Assembly (NCBI GenBank): GCA_041946965.1
Contig: JBHGBM010000035.1
Coordinates: forward strand, 1-64,000
Length of the DNA stretch: 64,000 bases
Direction of reading: 5' to 3'
From: JBHGBM01 sp041946965
GTDB taxonomy: Bacteria > Acidobacteriota > Terriglobia > Bryobacterales > Bryobacteraceae
Shown: positions 45,058 to 51,997 of the stretch, in pieces
How positions within the stretch are numbered: position 1 is the stretch's first letter
Layout of the letters: every line of letters starts with the position of its first letter
Translations under genes and position numbers: made by a program
Notes under the pieces: generated by a model
Told to the model about the DNA's origin: nothing
The model's database searches: none
What the model saw: the letters and a program-made list of their open reading frames with translations, nothing else

Positions 45058-45570
45058 TTACTCCTGACGTAGCGATTCAGCGCCGCGTTCCGGCGCGTGC
45101 CCGGTACGTCCCTGCAACAGGTCAAGCACGTGGGGCACCAGTTCCACGATAGCATCGAGGGACTGGAGCGCGCCGCGCGGCGAGCCGGGCAGGTTCACAA
45201 TTAGCACACGCCCGCGCACGCCGGCCAGGGCGCGCGAGAGGGCGGCAAAGGGCGTTGCCAGCATGCCCTTGGCGCGCATGAGCTCGCCGAAGCCGGGGAT
45301 CTCCTTCTCGAGCACGGCGCGCGTGGCCTCCGGGGTGACGTCGCGGGAGCTGACGCCGGTTCCGCCCGTTGTGAAGATGGCGCACACCTCGCCGCCGTCG
45401 GCAAGCGCCGAAAGGCGCGCGGCGATGCGGCCGCGGTCGTCGGGGAGGACTTCGGCGACGGCGACGCGCCACCCGAGTTGTTCGAGACGGGCGCGCACGG
45501 CCGGGCCGGAGCGATCCTCGCGCACGCCGGCGTTGGCCGAGTCGCTGATGGTGAGCACGGCGGCGGTCAT
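45058..45570 (-). CDS. Molybdenum cofactor protein of the MogA/MoaB family
   Basis: Protein of 170 residues with the MoCF-biosynthesis fold: VLTISDSANAGVREDRSGPA, the TTGGTGVSSRDVTPEAT loop and VLIVNLPGSPRGA. Proteins of this type adenylylate molybdopterin before metal insertion by MoeA. MogA and MoaB cannot be told apart here. It overlaps moaC by 4 bp. Confidence 0.92.
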   Translation of the reverse strand: MTAAVLTISDSANAGVREDRSGPAVRARLEQLGWRVAVAEVLPDDRGRIAARLSALADGGEVCAIFTTGGTGVSSRDVTPEATRAVLEKEIPGFGELMRAKGMLATPFAALSRALAGVRGRVLIVNLPGSPRGALQSLDAIVELVPHVLDLLQGRTGHAPERGAESLRQE

Positions 45571-46031
45571 CTCCGTTTGTAGTCCCCGCTCTTTCCACCG
45601 GTTTTTTCGAGCAGCCGCAGGTCCTGGATTTCGATTCCCTTGTCGAGCGCCTTGGTCATATCGTAAACGGTGAGCGCGGCCACGGCGGCGGCGGTGAGCG
45701 CTTCCATCTCCACGCCGGTTTGGGCGGTGGTGGCGGCGCTGGCGAGGACGCGGACGCCGTGCTTTTCCACGGTGACTTCCACGCCGGCGTGGGTAAGCAT
45801 GAGGGGATGGCAGAGCGGGATGAGGTCCGCGGTGCGCTTGGCGGCGGCGATGCCGGCGATGCGGGCGATCTCCAGCGGGTTGCCCTTGGGGTTGCGCGGC
45901 AGTTGTTCCAGGACCTCGGGCCGGATGCGCACGAAAGCTTCGGCGCGGGCCGTGCGGCGGGTCTCTTTCTTGGCCGAGACGTCCACCATGCGCGGGCTGC
46001 CGGCGCGGCTGTAATGCGAGAGTTTCTTCAT
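45567..46031 (-). CDS. moaC: Cyclic pyranopterin monophosphate synthase MoaC
   Basis: Protein of 154 residues beginning HYSRAGSPRMVDVSAKKETR. The conserved blocks DLIPLCHPLMLTH and TGVEMEALTAAAVAALTVYD contain the family active-site residues. It forms cyclic pyranopterin monophosphate in molybdenum cofactor synthesis. The ATG at 46031 overlaps the moeA stop; a longer open frame upstream is the shadow of moeA. Confidence 0.95.
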   Translation of the reverse strand: MKKLSHYSRAGSPRMVDVSAKKETRRTARAEAFVRIRPEVLEQLPRNPKGNPLEIARIAGIAAAKRTADLIPLCHPLMLTHAGVEVTVEKHGVRVLASAATTAQTGVEMEALTAAAVAALTVYDMTKALDKGIEIQDLRLLEKTGGKSGDYKRR

Positions 46032-47221
46032 TTGAGGAGCACCCGGATGAGCTCGCCGCGCGAGTATTCGGGGCGATCGGCGGCGGCGACGAGGTAGCAA
46101 TTGGCGCGGCTGATGGCGGGCACGTCGCTGGATCCCTGCCAACCGATGGGGGTGACTTCGTCGCCGAAGGCGCTCAGCCGGGCGGGAAGAAAGCGCGTGA
46201 GGCCGGGCTTGTGGCGGAAGTCCGCGGCGAGCCGCGACCACGGCATGTGCAGGGAGACCTCTTGCTGTCCCCCGAGCAGTTCCAGCGCGGCGCGCGCGAA
46301 CAGCTCGAAGGTCACCATGGTGGAGGCGGGGTTGCCGGGCAGGCCGAAAAAGAACTTGCCGCGCGCGCGGCCGAAGACCAGGGGCTGGCCGGGCTGGATG
46401 AGCACGCGATCGAAGAAGAACTCCGCGCCGAGCCCGGCGAGCACGGGTTCCACGACGTCGTACTTGCCCGCCGAAACGCCGCCGGAGAGCAGCAGCAGGT
46501 CCGCCTCGAGTCCACGCTCGACGAGTTCGCGAGTATGTTCCGGGACATCGCGCGCGATGCCCACAATTTGAGGGATGCCGCCGGCGCGCGCCACCTGCGC
46601 CGCGAGCGAATGCACGTTGGAATTGCGAACCTGGAACGCAGCCGGTGATTCGCCGAGTTCTACGATCTCGTCGCCGGTGGCGATGATGGCCACCACGGGT
46701 TTTGCGAACACCGAAACGCGCAGCCGGCCCACGGTAGCCAGCATGGCGATGGCGCTGTAGTCGAGGCGCGCGCCGGCGTGGAGCACCGGCTGGCCGCGAC
46801 GCACCTCGGCGCCCTGCGGATTGATGAACTGGCGGGGCTCGGCGGCGGAATCGATGCGCACGCGGCTGCCTTCCCGCCGGGTATGCTCGACCATAACGAC
46901 GGCGTCCGCGCCCGGCGGCACCGGTGCGCCGGTCATGATCTCCACGGCCTGCATAGGGCCGACCCCGCCCGCATAACGTTCTCCGGCGCGCACTTCTCCG
47001 GCGATTTCGAGCTCGCCGGGCAGGTCCGCGGCGCGCACGGCGAAACCGTCGCGCAGCGACCGCGCCAGCGGCGGGTAGTCGCGGTCGGCGGCAACCTCTT
47101 CGGCGAGCACGCGGCCGGCGGCAACGTCGAGGGCGGCCTGTTCCACGGCGGGGATACGTCCGGCGCCGCGAACGGCCTGCTCGACGGCGGCGCGGGCCTC
47201 CCAGAAGCCGAGTGTGGGCAC
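46028..47221 (-). CDS. moeA: Molybdopterin molybdenumtransferase MoeA
   Basis: Protein of 397 residues with all MoeA domains: PPLARSLRDGFAVRAAD, IMTGAPVPPGADAVVMVEHT, VAIIATGDEIVELGE, LLLLSGGVSAGKYD and FGLPGNPASTMVTF. It inserts molybdate into adenylylated molybdopterin. The start is GTG at 47221, with AAAGG very close, so initiation is not certain. moaA, moaD and moaE are not in the window. Which molybdoenzyme is served locally is unknown. Confidence 0.95.
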   Translation of the reverse strand: MPTLGFWEARAAVEQAVRGAGRIPAVEQAALDVAAGRVLAEEVAADRDYPPLARSLRDGFAVRAADLPGELEIAGEVRAGERYAGGVGPMQAVEIMTGAPVPPGADAVVMVEHTRREGSRVRIDSAAEPRQFINPQGAEVRRGQPVLHAGARLDYSAIAMLATVGRLRVSVFAKPVVAIIATGDEIVELGESPAAFQVRNSNVHSLAAQVARAGGIPQIVGIARDVPEHTRELVERGLEADLLLLSGGVSAGKYDVVEPVLAGLGAEFFFDRVLIQPGQPLVFGRARGKFFFGLPGNPASTMVTFELFARAALELLGGQQEVSLHMPWSRLAADFRHKPGLTRFLPARLSAFGDEVTPIGWQGSSDVPAISRANCYLVAAADRPEYSRGELIRVLLK

Positions 47222-47322
47222 CTTTCAATTCTACTTCCGGCCGCGGTTGCCTATCTTACACAGGCTTTCCGGTTCCGCTTGCCCCGGTTGGGCGGCTAAC
47301 CCAGAATGGTATCAGGCACGCC

Positions 47323-47979
47323 ATGGCGCTTCCGTTTCGAGACCGAAGCGACGCCGGCCGGCAACTGGCGGCCAGGCTCGGCCGCTACGCCAACCGGGCG
47401 GACGTGCTGGTGCTGGCGCTGCCGAGGGGCGGAGTGCCGGTTGCGTTCGAAGTGGCCCAGGCGCTGAACGCGCCCCTCGATGTTTTCCTGGTGCGCAAAC
47501 TGGGCGTGCCGGGGCACGAAGAACTGGCGATGGGAGCGATCGCGAGCGGCGGGGTCACGTTCCTCAACCACGACGTGCTGAAGTCGCTGCACATTCCTCC
47601 CAAAGCCGTGGAGCGCGTGATCGCGCGGGAACGCGGTGAACTGGCGCGCCGCGAACAGGAGTACCGGGGCGGCACTCCGGCCCCGGATCTGCGCGGCCGG
47701 GTAGCGATTCTGGTGGACGACGGGCTGGCCACAGGCGCCTCGATGCGCGCCGCGATTGCGGCCGTGAGGCAGCAGGCGCCCCGGGCCATTGTGGTGGCGG
47801 CGCCGGTCGCGCCCGCCGGAACGTGCCGGGAGTTCCAGCTCCTGGTTGACGAGGTGGAATGCGCGGAAACACCCGCGCCATTCTGTGCGGTCGGCGTGTG
47901 GTACGACGATTTCTCGCAGACCACGGACGCCGAGATCCGCGACCTGCTGGACCGCGCCGCGCACGCGCATTTGGGGTGA
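47323..47979 (+). CDS. Phosphoribosyltransferase-family protein
   Basis: Protein of 218 residues with the PRTase fold: VLALPRGGVPVAFEVAQAL at the N-terminus and the PRPP-binding loop VAILVDDGLATGASM. The insert (VRKLGVPGHEELAMGAIASG) is typical of a widespread family of uncharacterised PRTase-like proteins. The base substrate is unknown. The ATG at 47323 was chosen because the family begins FRDRSDAGRQLA; a longer start at 47212 overlaps moeA. Confidence 0.85.
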   Translation: MALPFRDRSDAGRQLAARLGRYANRADVLVLALPRGGVPVAFEVAQALNAPLDVFLVRKLGVPGHEELAMGAIASGGVTFLNHDVLKSLHIPPKAVERVIARERGELARREQEYRGGTPAPDLRGRVAILVDDGLATGASMRAAIAAVRQQAPRAIVVAAPVAPAGTCREFQLLVDEVECAETPAPFCAVGVWYDDFSQTTDAEIRDLLDRAAHAHLG

Positions 47980-47982
47980 GAG

Positions 47983-48010
47983 ATCCGCGTTCATCGGCGT
48001 TCATTGGCGG
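47983..48010. repeat. Decayed intergenic repeat (ATCCGCGTTCATCGGCG type)
   Basis: ATCCGCGTTCATCGGCG followed by TTCATTGGCGG is a degenerate tandem of the ATCTGCGTTCATCTGCG unit seen intact in the inverted repeat at 9561-9598. It lies just after the PRTase stop. Related phrases are scattered between genes in many bacterial chromosomes. Confidence 0.5.
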
Positions 48011-48134
48011 CCCGCGGCGGATCCGGGCGGATCGCCACTTTGATGTCGCGCACCCTACCTGAACGGGTTGCGGGTGGCGTGGCGCGCGGTTTGTTAAAGT
48101 ATGGAATTACAAACCGATTCGCCAGGCCGTCCTC

Positions 48135-49049
48135 ATGAAACTTGTCATCCTTTGCTGCGCCCTACTGACGGCGCTTTACGCGCAACCGGCGCCTCCCCCC
48201 GCGGCGCCACCCGCAGAAGAACTGTCGCCCGACGCGGTGGTGGCGACGTACGCCGGCAAGAAGCTCACCTACGGCGAACTGAAAACCTTTATGGGCGTGC
48301 TGCCGCCGCAGATGCAGCAGATGGCCATGCGGGATCGGCGCGCCTTCATCACGCAGTTCGCGTTGCTGGCGCAGTTGGCCGAAATGGCCGAGAAGGCGGA
48401 CCTTGCTGAGCGAAGCCCCACCCGCGAAGCTTTGCAGTTCCAGCGCATGTACATCATGGCCAACGCGCAGATCAACCTGGCCATGACGACGATCACGGTG
48501 CCGGAACCGGAAGTGCGAAAGTTTTACGACGTGAACCAGGGCCGTTTCTCGCAGGTGCGCGTGAAGGTCATTTACGTTTCCTTCAGCGCCAATCCGCCCG
48601 CGGCCGCCGCGGCCGGAGGCAAGCAGCACCTGGACGAAGTGGCCGCGCGCGCCAAGATCGAAAAGATCCTCGCCGAGATCCGCAAAGGCGCCGATTTCGT
48701 CAAGATGGTGAAGCAGCACTCGGAAGATCAGACCTCGGCCGCCAAGGACGGCGACTTCGGAGTCATTCGCCGCAACGACAATGTGCCGGAAGCGATCCGG
48801 GCGGCTGTTTTCGCGCTCAAACCGGGCGAAGTGAGCGAACCGGTACGGCAGCCCAACGGCTTCTATCTGTTCCGGGCCGAGGAGATCACCACGCGTCCCT
48901 TCGACCAGGTGAAGGACGAGATCTTCAACGAGCTCAAGCAGACCCGTTTCAAGCAATGGCTGGAGGAGACGCAGCAGGGGCTCAACCTGAAATTCGAGAA
49001 CACCGCCCTTTTGGACGCGCCTCCGGCGGCGGCTCCGGCGCGCAAGTAG
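48135..49049 (+). CDS. Exported parvulin-type peptidyl-prolyl isomerase
   Basis: Protein of 304 residues with a signal peptide (MKLVILCCALLTALYA), a Pro-rich linker, a SurA-N-like helical domain and a rotamase/parvulin domain (about 130-260: VRVKVIYVSF, KMVKQHSEDQTSAAKDGDFG, FALKPGEVSEPVRQPNGFYL). It probably assists folding of exported or outer-membrane proteins, as PrsA and SurA do. It stands alone, convergent with the next gene. Confidence 0.88.
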   Translation: MKLVILCCALLTALYAQPAPPPAAPPAEELSPDAVVATYAGKKLTYGELKTFMGVLPPQMQQMAMRDRRAFITQFALLAQLAEMAEKADLAERSPTREALQFQRMYIMANAQINLAMTTITVPEPEVRKFYDVNQGRFSQVRVKVIYVSFSANPPAAAAAGGKQHLDEVAARAKIEKILAEIRKGADFVKMVKQHSEDQTSAAKDGDFGVIRRNDNVPEAIRAAVFALKPGEVSEPVRQPNGFYLFRAEEITTRPFDQVKDEIFNELKQTRFKQWLEETQQGLNLKFENTALLDAPPAAAPARK

Positions 49050-49068
49050 TCACGAGGAGCAGCTCGAA

Positions 49069-49860
49069 CTAAGGCCCGAAGGTCACCTGAATCGGGATGA
49101 CTTGGCCGAGGGGCGCAACATGGACATTCACCACCACTGCCTGCCGGGGCGTCTGCGAAGCGGCGGACTTGATGGTGAGCACAGCTTTGCCGTTCGGTTT
49201 CAGGTCAGCCGGCGAGATCTCGGCCTGGAGTCCGGCGGCCTTAGGCGCCTCGATCGACAGTTTCACGTTTCCTTCGAGGGTGTTGGTGACGACCACCTCA
49301 GCGGCGCCCGCCTCCGCATTGCGGAACGCCACCGACCGCCGGTCGGCTTTGACCTTGTCCGCGAGGGCTTCGAGCTCGCGGCCTTGCGGCAGCGGGCTGG
49401 CGGGCAACTGGTTGGCGGTTCCCTGGCCCGGGTTCATAGTTCCGAAAGGCGTTTCCCGTGAGACCGGCGGCAGGTACCAATACCAGACGCCATCCACGAT
49501 CTTCCAATGGCTGGGCAGCGGAACCGGCAGGGGTTTATTGATGAATCCCGGCATGTTCACAAACATGGTGCAGACGATGGTGGCTTTGGCCCGCGTAAAC
49601 TGATCGGTGTAATCGATTCGCGGAACTTCGAATTTGAGGCAGCGGGGTTTGTTGGCCGAATAGAAATCGTCTTTGGACTCCTCGGCCACAAACTGTTCCG
49701 CGAGGCGGAACTTGCCGTCGACATGGTGCTGATAGAACTGCTGGATGCGGGCGCGCAGCGCCTCATCGACGGCGGGCGGCGCCTTCTGGAACAGGTCCGC
49801 CGGATCCTGGCCCGGGAGCAGCCCGGGCGTCAGCAACAATATCCATCTGGCCAACATCAC
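49069..49860 (-). CDS. Exported protein of unknown function
   Basis: Protein of 263 residues, not recognised. It has a signal peptide (MLARWILLLTPGLLPGQ), an N-terminal helical/NTF2-like-looking part (RIQQFYQHHVDGKFRLAEQF) and a C-terminal Ig-like beta domain (about 175-263) with alternating Val/Ile. No metal or catalytic motif stands out. It is convergent with the parvulin gene (19-bp gap). Confidence 0.7.
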   Translation of the reverse strand: MMLARWILLLTPGLLPGQDPADLFQKAPPAVDEALRARIQQFYQHHVDGKFRLAEQFVAEESKDDFYSANKPRCLKFEVPRIDYTDQFTRAKATIVCTMFVNMPGFINKPLPVPLPSHWKIVDGVWYWYLPPVSRETPFGTMNPGQGTANQLPASPLPQGRELEALADKVKADRRSVAFRNAEAGAAEVVVTNTLEGNVKLSIEAPKAAGLQAEISPADLKPNGKAVLTIKSAASQTPRQAVVVNVHVAPLGQVIPIQVTFGP

Positions 49861-49894
49861 CGGCTATTTTAGCAGCCCGCCGGACCCCGGCGAT

Positions 49895-49915
49895 CCGCCG
49901 CGTGACCCGCGGCGG
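49895..49915. repeat. Perfect GC-rich hairpin
   Basis: CCGCCGCG (49895-49902) and CGCGGCGG (49908-49915) form an 8-bp perfect stem with a 5-nt loop. It lies in the divergent region between the unknown exported protein and the nucleotide-sugar dehydrogenase. No T-run follows on either side, so a terminator is unlikely; an operator or mRNA leader structure is possible. Confidence 0.6.
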
Positions 49916-50131
49916 AAGTTCGTGGGCCGAGTTGTTAGAGTTACAATCCGTCCATACGTTCCAGAGCGTGCTTGTTAGTTACACTTACGGCTGCATCGAC
50001 AGCCGGAGCGCAAATACGCCCGAGAGTGAAAAGAAGCCGTAAACGAGCTCCTGTGTGATAGAACAGTAAGGGGCTCCAAGGGCGGCAGCATGTCGCGCAG
50101 CCGGGTAGATTCCCGAGGAAAGGCAGGCCGT

Positions 50132-51457
50132 ATGAGTGTGGGTAGCATTGTTCAACCGCAGACCGAACGGCTGGAGGAACGGATCAGGACCCGGACGGCG
50201 CGGGTTGGAATCGTCGGACTTGGCTATGTAGGGCTGCCGCTCGCCACGGAGTTCGCCGCGGCGGGTTTCGAGGTCACCGGCATCGACGTGCAGGCATCCA
50301 AGGTGGCTCGCATCAACGCGGGCGAGTCGTACGTGCAGGATGTCGGCACGCCGGCGCTGGCGGACCTGGTGCGGAGGCGGAAGCTCCGCGCGACCGGGGA
50401 CTTCTCGGCGATTAAGGAACTCGATACGGTCACCATCTGCGTTCCCACGCCGCTGCGCAAGACCAAGGACCCCGATATGAGCCACATCGTCTCGGCGTGC
50501 CAGGAGATTGCCCGCTACATGCACCCGGGCATGCTGGTGACGCTCGAATCGACAACCTATCCCGGCACTACCGACGAACTCCTGCTCCCGATGCTGGCGG
50601 GATCCAGGCTGAGCGCCGGCCGGGATTTCTATTTGTGTTTTTCGCCGGAGCGGGTGGATCCGGGTAACAAGAACTATCAGACCAGGAACATTCCCAAGGT
50701 GGTGGGCGGCGTAACACCCGAATGCACCCGGATGGGTGCACTGTTTTATGGCCAGGCGCTCGAGCGGGTGGTGCCGGTCAGTTCCACCCAGGTCGCCGAG
50801 ATGGTGAAACTGCTGGAAAATACCTTTCGCATGATCAACATCGGCCTGGTGAACGAGATGGCGCTGATGTGCGACCGCATGGGCATCAACATATGGGAGA
50901 TCATCGACGCCGCCGCCACCAAGCCGTTCGGTTTTATGCCTTTCTACCCTGGGCCGGGTCTGGGCGGCCACTGCATTCCCATCGACCCCTTCTACCTGTC
51001 CTGGAAGACCAGGCAGGCGGGCATTGAGGCGCGCTTCATCGAACTCGCCGGCTACATCAACGGGCAGATGCCGCACTTCGTGGCGGACAAGGTACAGCAC
51101 GCGCTGAACGATCACGGCAAGCCGGTGAAGGGATCGCACATCCACGTGCTCGGCGTGGCTTACAAGAAGGACATCGACGATGTCCGCGAGTCGCCGGCGC
51201 TCGACATCATGCATTTGCTCTCACGGCGCGGCGCGCGGATCACTTACTCGGATCCTTATGTACCGGTAATAAGATCCGATAATCTTGAATTGCACGCCGC
51301 GCAACTCGCTCCCGCGGTGGCCGAAGCCGATTGTGTCTTGATCATCACGGATCACTCGGCGTTCGATTATGCTTACATTGCGCGGACGGCAAAGCTGGCG
51401 GTGGATACTCGCAACGCTCTGCGCGGCCACACGGGGGCGCACATCGTCCGGCTATGA
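50132..51457 (+). CDS. Nucleotide-sugar dehydrogenase (UDP-GlcNAc 6-dehydrogenase-like)
   Basis: About 441 residues of the UDP-glucose/GDP-mannose dehydrogenase family. The NAD loop is VGIVGLGYVGLPLA, the middle block is FSPERVDPGN, the substrate region is LLENTFRMINIGLVNEMA and the catalytic Cys is in GLGGHCIPIDPFYL. The sequence resembles the WbpA/VipA branch acting on UDP-N-acetylhexosamines, but UDP-glucose cannot be excluded. The product feeds surface polysaccharides. The ATG at 50132 follows AGGAAAGG; no glycosyltransferase is adjacent. Confidence 0.9.
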   Translation: MSVGSIVQPQTERLEERIRTRTARVGIVGLGYVGLPLATEFAAAGFEVTGIDVQASKVARINAGESYVQDVGTPALADLVRRRKLRATGDFSAIKELDTVTICVPTPLRKTKDPDMSHIVSACQEIARYMHPGMLVTLESTTYPGTTDELLLPMLAGSRLSAGRDFYLCFSPERVDPGNKNYQTRNIPKVVGGVTPECTRMGALFYGQALERVVPVSSTQVAEMVKLLENTFRMINIGLVNEMALMCDRMGINIWEIIDAAATKPFGFMPFYPGPGLGGHCIPIDPFYLSWKTRQAGIEARFIELAGYINGQMPHFVADKVQHALNDHGKPVKGSHIHVLGVAYKKDIDDVRESPALDIMHLLSRRGARITYSDPYVPVIRSDNLELHAAQLAPAVAEADCVLIITDHSAFDYAYIARTAKLAVDTRNALRGHTGAHIVRL

Positions 51458-51933
51458 AGTAAGTGCGCGCACATGTAGCGGGCGGCAGCTTTGACTTTCC
51501 AGGACCACCATGAGATGGTCAAGTGGGGGTGTGCGCAATGTGGAGTTGGCTGCAAGTTGTACGACCAGCGCACGCCCGGCCACCGCGGACCGAATGCGGG
51601 GAGCATGGGGTGCGAGTGCCAACGCTTGGACGGAAGCGCCGCCAGCCCGGCATCGTGGTTGGCCTTCTTGGTCAAGTTCTCGGCCCCGCCTTGCACGCCA
51701 TTCCCGCTGCAAACTTCTCGGGGCCGCCGGCCCGCTCAGCCGCTGATGCCCACTGAACCGCCAATTCCGGTTCTTGTATGCTTCAACCGCTGGCCGGCAA
51801 TTGAAGTCCGAAGCGGCCCGCGCGAAGATGGCGTATTCCTCGCGGTCTACCTGGATCAGCGACTCCAGATTTTCGGCTGGGCAAGTCTCCTCGGCGCCGC
51901 CCATAATCCAGGTGGTACAATATAAACAACCGC
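51458..51933. other. Gap of 476 bp without recognisable gene; possible scar
   Basis: Open frames exist on both strands, the longest being 51491-51925 (+) and 51452-51904 (-), but neither resembles a protein I know. The first 50 residues of the minus frame look protein-like (ENLESLIQVDREEYAIFARA) and may be a gene remnant. The gap ends at a tRNA gene that is itself truncated, so it may be debris from an integration or deletion. Confidence 0.4.
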
Positions 51934-51992
51934 GGCGCTATCGTCTAACGGTTAGGACGGAGCCCTCTCAAGGCTCAAATACGGGTTCGATC
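51934..51992 (+). tRNA. Truncated tRNA-Glu(CTC), 3' end missing
   Basis: The 5' acceptor strand GGCGCTA, D-arm GTCTAACGGTTAGGAC, anticodon stem GAGCC/GGCTC (51960-51964, 51972-51976) with anticodon CTC (51967-51969), and T-stem plus loop ACGGGTTCGATC are normal for tRNA-Glu. From 51993 the expected CCCGT and TAGCGCC are absent. The sequence instead reads GTTTCTTACCG, which runs into the leuS 3' end. It cannot fold an acceptor stem, so it is a pseudo-tRNA unless the assembly is wrong. TACAAT (51916-51921) lies upstream as a -10. Confidence 0.7.
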
Positions 51993-51997
51993 GTTTC

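Noticed and set aside
49985..51214. A 409-codon minus-strand frame opposite the nucleotide-sugar dehydrogenase
   Set aside because: His/Arg-rich shadow without motifs. The + strand has the NAD loop and catalytic Cys of a known family.
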